Below, in pieces: positions 1 to 3,470 of a stretch of 5,411 nucleotides of DNA. Where the stretch lies: assembly GCA_028291845.1 (NCBI GenBank), contig JAQGNM010000176.1:1-5411 (forward strand), in the 5' to 3' direction. Made by a program: the position numbers and the translations under genes. The notes under the pieces were generated by a model, which saw nothing but the letters and a program-made list of their open reading frames with translations, had not been told where the DNA came from and searched no databases. The first letter of the stretch is position 1, and every line of letters begins with the position of its first letter. The DNA comes from Massilia sp. (GTDB taxonomy: Bacteria > Pseudomonadota > Gammaproteobacteria > Burkholderiales > Burkholderiaceae_D).

Positions 1-494
1 GCCGCGCGCACCTGTTGCGAGGTCAGCGAAGAGCGGCGGTAAAAGCCGGTCTGGCGCAAGCGCCCCAGCCAGTCGTCCTTGATGGCAATAAAACGATTGT
101 GCCAGCGGGCGAACCACGGCAAGGTCAGCAGCGCCGGCCGGGTCAGAAAATACACCCGCGCCACCAGCGCCGCGCCGCCGATCTTGGCGACCACGAACAC
201 CGCCACCCCGGTCACCGGGTAGCCGGCGCCGATGGCGAATAAAGCCAGCAACTTGACCGGCAGCAGCAGCAGCGCCGGCAGCACGAACAGGCACAGCGCG
301 GGGTAGGGCGACAGCGCGGCGATGTGGGTGTCGATCAGCTTGAAGAGCGGCCAGCTTGCCACCTGCCGCACCAGCGCCAGGCCGATGTCCCAGCACCACT
401 CTTCCAGCAGGAGCAGCAGGGCGCCGGCCACCACCAGGGGCGAGAGCAGGCGGTTGCGCAGGGAACGGCTGCGCTTGGGAGGCATCGGCGGCAT
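1..494 (-). CDS. Membrane protein of unknown function, C-terminus beyond left edge
   Basis: An open minus-strand frame of 164 codons runs without a stop to the left edge, so only the N-terminal part is visible. The product begins with a short basic stretch (MPPMPPKRSRS), followed by a hydrophobic segment at about residues 18-30. A second hydrophobic block at about 66-116 is long enough for two membrane helices (rich in L, V, A, with G-A-G-Y-P around 89-93). A basic, tryptophan-containing tail with charged residues (RWHNRF, KDDWLGRLR) follows. I do not recognise the family. The start is uncertain: ATG codons in the same frame begin at 506, 494 and 485, and none has a clear Shine-Dalgarno sequence. 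I chose 494 because the 506 start would crowd the divergent promoter region of greB. The uninterrupted frame, hydrophobic periodicity and G/C-rich third positions support a real gene. Its role is unknown. Confidence 0.7.
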   Translation of the reverse strand, partial: MPPMPPKRSRSLRNRLLSPLVVAGALLLLLEEWCWDIGLALVRQVASWPLFKLIDTHIAALSPYPALCLFVLPALLLLPVKLLALFAIGAGYPVTGVAVFVVAKIGGAALVARVYFLTRPALLTLPWFARWHNRFIAIKDDWLGRLRQTGFYRRSSLTSQQVRA

Positions 495-535
495 GGCTCG
501 GATCATACTGCAAAAGTGTTTACAATCCGATCCGG

Positions 536-541
536 TAGAAT
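536..541 (+). promoter_or_regulatory. Candidate -10 box (TAGAAT) for greB
   Basis: TAGAAT matches five of six positions of the sigma-70 -10 consensus and lies in the short divergent gap between the membrane protein gene and greB. A TTTACA hexamer at 519-524 resembles a -35 box, but the spacer is only 11 nt, so the pair cannot work as a normal promoter. If TAGAAT is used, transcription would begin at about the greB ATG, giving a leaderless or nearly leaderless message. This is inference from a short motif. Confidence 0.2.
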
Positions 542-547
542 GACCAG

Positions 548-1114
548 ATGAACAAAGCATTCGTAAAAGAGTCCGATGACGATGACGACGAGGAAGCGCT
601 GCTGCTGTCGCGCGCGATTCCTGCCGGCGCCAAGAATTACATCACCCCGGCCGGCTACCAGCGCATCAAGGACGAGCTGCTGCAGCTGATCGACGTCGAG
701 CGTCCCGAGGTGGTGAAAGTGGTGCACTGGGCGGCCTCGAACGGCGACCGCTCCGAAAACGGCGACTATATCTACGGCAAGCGCCGGCTGCGCCAGATCG
801 ATGGCCGGATCCGCTTTCTGACCAAGCGGATGGATGCGGCCGAAGTGGTGGATCCGACCGTCCATCACGGCAACGACCAGGTGTATTTCGGCGCCACCGT
901 GCTGTACCGCAACGGCGCCGGCGAGGAGCACACCGTCACCATCGTCGGCATCGACGAACTCGACCCGTTAAAAGGCAAGATCAGCTGGGTGTCGCCGGTG
1001 GCGCGCGCGTTGACCAAGGCGAGGGAAGGCGATCTGGTCACCCTGCAGACGCCGCTCGGCACCGAAGAGCTGGAAATTCTTGCAGTGAGCTATCCGGCGC
1101 CTGAGCCGGACTGA
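548..1114 (+). CDS. greB: Transcription elongation factor GreB
   Basis: GreB enters the RNA polymerase secondary channel and stimulates cleavage of backtracked RNA, releasing arrested complexes in the cytoplasm. The 188-residue product matches the Gre family. A coiled-coil N-terminal domain starts near residue 30 (YITPAGYQRIKDEL) and contains ERPEV and WAASNGDRSENGDY. The tip acidic residues that hold the catalytic Mg2+ correspond to D67 and E70. KRRLRQIDGRIRFL follows, then the FKBP-like C-terminal domain from about 105 (VYFGATV, IVGIDE, SPVARAL, GD, TPLG). WAAS-GDRSEN-DY and SPMARAL-like motifs favour GreB over GreA. The protein is about 30 residues longer than the 158-residue E. coli GreB because of an N-terminal extension with an acidic run (D10-E16). 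No strong Shine-Dalgarno is present, only GGTAGA about 8 nt upstream. The gene is divergent from the membrane protein gene and convergent with the DUF2726 gene. Confidence 0.96.
   Translation: MNKAFVKESDDDDDEEALLLSRAIPAGAKNYITPAGYQRIKDELLQLIDVERPEVVKVVHWAASNGDRSENGDYIYGKRRLRQIDGRIRFLTKRMDAAEVVDPTVHHGNDQVYFGATVLYRNGAGEEHTVTIVGIDELDPLKGKISWVSPVARALTKAREGDLVTLQTPLGTEELEILAVSYPAPEPD
1093..1110 (+). terminator. Possible weak terminator hairpin at greB end
   Basis: TCCGGC and GCCGGA form a perfect 6-bp stem around a 6-nt loop within the last codons of greB. The stem is followed, after the stop codon, by T-rich sequence from 1117 onward. The T-rich stretch is interrupted and starts 6 nt after the stem, so this is at best a poor intrinsic terminator. 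Confidence 0.25.
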
Positions 1115-1115
1115 A

Positions 1116-1143
1116 GTTTGCTATTTGTTGTTTGCTATTTGTT
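1116..1143. repeat. Perfect 14-bp tandem duplication between convergent genes
   Basis: GTTTGCTATTTGTT occurs at 1116-1129 and again, directly adjacent and identical, at 1130-1143, followed by a partial ATTTG. It is strikingly AT-rich against its GC-rich surroundings. The second copy covers the stop codon of the DUF2726 gene (1135-1137 on the minus strand), and the first fills the gap to the greB stop. It may be a slippage product or part of the termination region; no function can be shown. Confidence 0.7.
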
Positions 1144-1713
1144 ATTTGACGGCGCCGTGCTGCGCCCCCACAACTCGCCGCGCACGCTGGTGGTGGCCAC
1201 TGGGACGGAGGGCACGGGGCGGATCGCTGCCGGCGCGGGCGGCGCACCGAGCAAGGCGGCGAGAATTTCCGCGCTGCCCGGCTTGGCCTTCGATTGCCAG
1301 CGCACCGTCCGCAAACCTGCCTGCTGCAGCATGGCGTCGCGGCGCGCATCCTTGTCGGCCTTGTGGGTGCGGTCGTCGAGTTCGATGACGGCGACGATCT
1401 TGCCATTATCCCTGCGCTGCGCCACGTAATCGACGATCTTCTGGCTGAACATATTGCGCGCCTGCTGCCAGGCGCGGCTGTTGCCCTGCTTTTCCATTGC
1501 CGGATCGAGCAGGGCGCCCATTGCCACCTGGGCGTGAAAGCGCAATTCCGGCACCGCCGCTTCCAGCCGGCCGAGGAATTCCATTTCGTTGGCGCTCATG
1601 AAGAGGCGCGCCTTGAAAGCCGGCGCCTGCTTGCCGCCGCGCTTGCCCCGCAGCGCCAGCAAGAAGGCCGCGATGACCGTGCCGACAATTACCAACATCA
1701 CTGTTTCAACCAT
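1135..1713 (-). CDS. Membrane-anchored DUF2726 domain protein
   Basis: The 192-residue product starts with one hydrophobic helix (about residues 5-21), then a short basic stretch (RGKRGGK). This predicts an N-terminal anchor with the rest in the cytoplasm. The domain at about 33-140 has the DUF2726 pattern: ARLFMSANEMEFLGRLEAAVP, a conserved hydrophobic strand with HAQVAMGALL, KIVDYV (D95), VAVIELDDRTH (E111, D113, D114, H117), RRD (124-126) and AGLRTVRW. The D...ELDD layout resembles PD-(D/E)XK nuclease-like folds, with which I recall this family being grouped. A nuclease activity is inference and has not been shown here. The tail from about 155 is Ala/Pro-rich low complexity. The gene is divergent from the heme oxygenase gene and convergent with greB. 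Only a weak GGGG upstream could serve as ribosome binding site. Its role is unknown. Confidence 0.85.
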   Translation of the reverse strand: MVETVMLVIVGTVIAAFLLALRGKRGGKQAPAFKARLFMSANEMEFLGRLEAAVPELRFHAQVAMGALLDPAMEKQGNSRAWQQARNMFSQKIVDYVAQRRDNGKIVAVIELDDRTHKADKDARRDAMLQQAGLRTVRWQSKAKPGSAEILAALLGAPPAPAAIRPVPSVPVATTSVRGELWGRSTAPSNNK

Positions 1714-1746
1714 GTTCGGCCCCGTTAAGATCGATTGGAACAGCCG

Positions 1747-1773
1747 AGTATACAGATATTTTCCGTGCGGAAA
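1747..1773 (-). promoter_or_regulatory. Candidate -10 box and operator-like inverted repeat upstream of the DUF2726 gene
   Basis: On the minus strand TATACT (1752-1747) matches five of six positions of the -10 consensus, about 34 nt before the ATG. Just upstream, TTTCCG (1760-1765) and CGGAAA (1768-1773) form a perfect 6-bp inverted repeat with a 2-nt centre. It would fall across the -10/-35 spacer and into the -35 region, where a repressor or activator half-site pair could sit. No good -35 box is present, which would fit an activated promoter. All of this is inferred from short motifs. Confidence 0.25.
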
Positions 1774-1779
1774 CTATTC

Positions 1780-1798
1780 AATTGTCATAATCGTGGTG
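1780..1798. promoter_or_regulatory. Possible Fur-like box upstream of the heme oxygenase gene
   Basis: The 19-nt stretch matches the classic Fur box at 11 of 19 positions by hand count, including the central run ATAATC. It lies about 120 nt before the heme oxygenase ATG, just upstream of a weak promoter-like pair: TTGCAC at 1802-1807 and AATAAG at 1825-1830, 17-nt spacer. Iron control of a heme-degrading gene would make sense, but the match is marginal. Confidence 0.2.
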
Positions 1799-1919
1799 AT
1801 TTTGCACCGAACCGGGCTTGCATCAATAAGATTGCTGCCGATAAGAAACAGTGCCCCGGTCATGAAGGCCCGCGCTGGTTAGCTGGTAAGATCGCCTTGT
1901 CCTTTGTCTATTCCGCCTC

Positions 1920-2501
1920 ATGACTTCCGCCGATCCGATAGCCGCCCTGCGCCACGCCACCAGCGCCCAACATGACATCCTCGACAGCGGCTTGCCGCTG
2001 GCCAAGGCGGACGCTACCCTGACCGATTACGTCGACCACCTGCAAATGCTGGCCCGCTGGCTACGCCCGATCGACGCCTGGCTCGCCAATTTCACTGACG
2101 GACCGCAGGGACCCGAGGCGCCGCCGAAGGTCGACCGGATGGCGGCGATCGCCGCCGATCTGGCCGGCGCCGGGGCCGTGCTGCCTGCTGCATCGCTCGA
2201 CCCGTGGCCGCCGGGCGCCAGCAGCGCCTACCGCTGGGGCGTCGCCTACGTGGTGGAAGGCTCGCAACTGGGCGGCGCGGTGTTGTATAAACGCCTCGCC
2301 GGGCGTCTCGCTCCCCATCCGCTGGCATACTTGCAGCCCGGCGCCGATGGCCCGGGTCCGCGCTGGCGCGCCTTCATGGCGGCGTTGCGCGAACAGGTGC
2401 ACAGCGACGCCGAAGTGATCGATGCCTGCACCGGCGCGCGCGAGGCGTTTGCCCGCATCCTCGCGCTCGGCCGCCATGCCGCTGTCGAAACGCCGGCGTA
2501 G
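1920..2501 (+). CDS. Biliverdin-producing heme oxygenase
   Basis: The 193-residue cytoplasmic protein belongs to the heme oxygenase family, which opens heme to biliverdin, CO and Fe2+ using O2 and electrons. The first helix carries the family pattern LRHATSAQHDILDS, with H18 as the expected proximal heme ligand. The distal helix carries VVEGSQLGGAVLYKRL, in which the glycine-rich GSQLGG (114-119) lets the helix kink over the heme. The length is typical of the bacterial PigA/BphO-like branch. Likely roles are iron release from heme or biliverdin supply for a bacteriophytochrome. No phytochrome, heme transporter or TonB receptor gene lies next to it, so the sequence does not decide. A stop in frame at 1887-1889 with no other start codon after it fixes the start at 1920. 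There is no Shine-Dalgarno sequence, which is unusual beside the strong one of the next gene. The YciI-family gene follows 44 nt later and may be co-transcribed. Confidence 0.9.
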   Translation: MTSADPIAALRHATSAQHDILDSGLPLAKADATLTDYVDHLQMLARWLRPIDAWLANFTDGPQGPEAPPKVDRMAAIAADLAGAGAVLPAASLDPWPPGASSAYRWGVAYVVEGSQLGGAVLYKRLAGRLAPHPLAYLQPGADGPGPRWRAFMAALREQVHSDAEVIDACTGAREAFARILALGRHAAVETPA

Positions 2502-2534
2502 ATATGCTATTTTGGTCTCTTCAATAACGGATAC

Positions 2535-2540
2535 AAGGAG
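2535..2540 (+). promoter_or_regulatory. Strong ribosome binding site of the YciI-family gene
   Basis: AAGGAG lies 5 nt before the ATG at 2546 and is the only near-consensus Shine-Dalgarno among the plus-strand genes here. It fixes the start codon and suggests much better translation than that of the heme oxygenase just upstream. Confidence 0.85.
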
Positions 2541-2545
2541 CGACC

Positions 2546-2986
2546 ATGCGTTTCATGATCTTGTTAAAAGCCGACCAGGACACCGAAGCGGGCAAGATGC
2601 CCGACGAGAATCTGTTGCGCGACATGATGGATTTTAATCAAGCGCTGGTCGATGCCGGCATCATGCTGGGCGGCGATGGCCTGCAGCCGACCTCGAAGGG
2701 CGCCAAGGTCCAGTTCGCCGACGGCCGGACCACCGTCACCGAGGGCCCGTTTCCCCTCACCGGCGAGCAGCTGGCCGGTTTCTGGATCTGGCAATGCGCC
2801 TCGAAGCAGGAAGCCATCGAGTGGGTCAAGAAGGTGCCGATGCCGATGGCCAGCGGCACAGCGGAAATCGAAATCCGCCAGATCTTCGACGCCGCCGACT
2901 TCGGTGGCGAATTCACCCCTGAAATGCGAGAGCAGGAAGAAAAGATGCGGGCCGAGGTGGCGGCGCGCCAGGCCGCTTCGTCGTAA
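2546..2986 (+). CDS. YciI-family (DGPF domain) protein
   Basis: The 146-residue soluble protein matches the YciI/DGPF family, small dimeric ferredoxin-like alpha-beta proteins. The pattern is MRFMILLKAD at the N-terminus, LLRDMMDFNQALVDAGIMLGG, then LQPTSKGAKVQF (47-57). The signature loop follows as T-EGPF (EGPF at 66-69, Glu in place of the usual Asp), then AGFWIWQ (77-83), EAIEWVKKVP and IEIRQIFDAADFG (108-120). A charged helix (MREQEEKMRAEVAARQ) closes the protein. The reaction is unknown for most members. Many DGPF genes sit beside an ECF sigma factor gene (ECF41/42 type); none is present in this window, so that link is not supported here. The start is set by AAGGAG with 5-nt spacing. 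The gene lies 44 nt downstream of the heme oxygenase gene on the same strand. Confidence 0.92.
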   Translation: MRFMILLKADQDTEAGKMPDENLLRDMMDFNQALVDAGIMLGGDGLQPTSKGAKVQFADGRTTVTEGPFPLTGEQLAGFWIWQCASKQEAIEWVKKVPMPMASGTAEIEIRQIFDAADFGGEFTPEMREQEEKMRAEVAARQAASS

Positions 2987-2997
2987 GGAAACAGCGC

Positions 2998-3044
2998 ATT
3001 CCAGCAATGGTGTGACAATGGCCGCTTGTTCACCACCCTGGAAT
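2998..3044 (+). repeat. Long-loop inverted repeat in the leader of the small secreted gene
   Basis: ATTCCAG (2998-3004) and CTGGAAT (3038-3044) are perfect complements. An inner GGTG (3009-3012) can pair with CACC (3034-3037), with a 4-nt bulge on one side. The right arm contains GGA at 3040-3042, the only Shine-Dalgarno-like bases before the ATG at 3049, so folding could hide the ribosome binding site. It could equally act in 3' end formation of the YciI-family message. The structure is short and unproven. Confidence 0.35.
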
Positions 3045-3048
3045 CCCC

Positions 3049-3291
3049 ATGAAAAAATTATTTGTCACTCTGGCGCTGGCCTTCGGCACTCTCGGCGCCG
3101 CCCAGGCCCAGGTGTACTTCGATTCCGGCAGCGCCCGCCCGAACAATCCGCACGCGGCGCGCCACGAGATCGAGCGCCAGCATCGCGGCCATCCGCCGGT
3201 GCGGGCGCGTCAGAAACTGGTGCGTTGCCGCGACGGCGCCCGTCGTGTGGCCAGAATGTGCCGTGGGCACGGCGGTGTAGCGCGGCGTTGA
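3049..3291 (+). CDS. Small secreted basic protein with CxDG...C..HGGV motif
   Basis: The 80-residue product has a textbook Sec signal peptide: MKK, a hydrophobic core (LFVTLALAFGTLG) and an AQA cleavage site after residue 20. The predicted mature part is about 60 residues, in the periplasm or outside the cell. It is very rich in Arg and His and holds two cysteines (C60, C71) in CRDGARRVARMCRGHGGV. This recalls the short CxDG...CxxHGGV motif of DUF3761-type secreted proteins, but the match is by eye only. The two cysteines could form a disulfide. The start is supported by the signal peptide; upstream there is only GGA, 6 nt before the ATG. The TGA stop directly touches the left foot of the REPIN-like repeat. 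The gene lies 62 nt after the YciI-family gene and probably has its own function, which is unknown. Confidence 0.75.
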   Translation: MKKLFVTLALAFGTLGAAQAQVYFDSGSARPNNPHAARHEIERQHRGHPPVRARQKLVRCRDGARRVARMCRGHGGVARR

Positions 3292-3299
3292 TTAGAAGG

Positions 3300-3326
3300 G
3301 GGACTGGCGCCGAAGGTGCCTGTCCC
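3300..3326. repeat. Left REP-type hairpin
   Basis: GGGAC pairs with GTCCC, a T-T mismatch follows, then GGC with GCC, a G-T wobble, and CC with GG around a GAA loop. The near-continuous 12-position stem with a defined mismatch is typical of REP sequences. The foot TTAG lies 4 nt upstream (3292-3295). Confidence 0.65.
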
Positions 3327-3407
3327 ATGCATCCACACTGTAGTGGCGTTACGGCCTCGAAGCGGCCTTTGTGGGATCAGATAATGTGTTGTGCGACCAG
3401 GAGGCAT

Positions 3408-3441
3408 GGGACAGGCACCGCACTGCGCGCGTGCCAGTCCC
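3408..3441. repeat. Right REP-type hairpin (inverted copy, longer loop)
   Basis: GGGAC pairs with GTCCC, an A-A mismatch sits where the left copy has T-T, then GGCAC pairs with GTGCC. The loop is 12 nt (3419-3430, GC-rich) instead of three. The mismatch at the same stem position in both copies indicates a shared REP consensus. The foot on the minus strand is TTAG (3449-3446). Confidence 0.6.
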
Positions 3442-3470
3442 CCTGCTAAGCCCGCCGCCTGCTAAGCCCG
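3442..3470. repeat. 13-nt direct repeat of the spoT terminus
   Basis: CCTGCTAAGCCCG occurs at 3442-3454 and 3458-3470, separated by 3 nt (period 16). The right copy contains the spoT stop codon (TAG on the minus strand, 3464-3462). The left copy supplies the TTAG foot and last G residues of the REPIN-like element. Both copies lie on the same side of the element, so this is not a target-site duplication of the usual kind. Confidence 0.7.

Larger units (their letters stand above)
3292..3449. repeat. REPIN-like composite palindrome between convergent genes
   Basis: The outer ends are TTAGAAGGGGGACTGGC (3292-3308) and, reversed and complemented, TTAGCAGGGGGACTGGC (3449-3433), one mismatch in 17. 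The inner segments GGTGCCTGTCCCATGC (3315-3330) and GCATGGGACAGGCACC (3404-3419) are perfect 16-bp complements. The core (3331-3403) can form small nested stems: CCACA at 3333-3337 with TGTGG at 3370-3374, and GGCC at 3353-3356 with GGCC at 3364-3367. Two inverted, individually foldable repeats with a tetranucleotide foot and a variable core is the build of a REPIN/BIME, non-autonomous elements mobilised by RAYT (TnpA-REP) transposases. No RAYT gene is in the window. The element separates the stops of the small secreted gene and spoT and could end transcription from both sides. Confidence 0.75.

Noticed and set aside
519..541. TTTACA/TAGAAT as a complete sigma-70 promoter for greB
   Set aside because: The 11-nt spacer is too short for a working -35/-10 pair; only the -10 hexamer was kept, at low confidence.
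503..931. 142-codon frame antisense to greB
   Set aside because: GreB is unmistakable on the opposite strand, and the antisense frame has no ribosome binding site or recognisable domain.
1116..1143. CRISPR-like repeat
   Set aside because: Only two units of 14 bp with no spacer, and no cas genes nearby.
3331..3403. Independent small RNA or tRNA-like gene in the core of the palindrome
   Set aside because: The small nested stems (CCACA/TGTGG, GGCC/GGCC) are short, there is no promoter, and no cloverleaf can be drawn.
2652..3449. Long plus-strand open frame of 265 codons covering the YciI-family gene, the small secreted gene and the repeat
   Set aside because: It reads the YciI-family gene in a shifted frame, is dominated by Arg/Ser/Pro from GC-rich codons, has no ribosome binding site, and runs through the palindromic repeat.
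3292..3470. The 13-nt direct repeat as a target-site duplication of a transposon
   Set aside because: Both copies lie to the right of the palindromic element; no matching copy flanks its left end.
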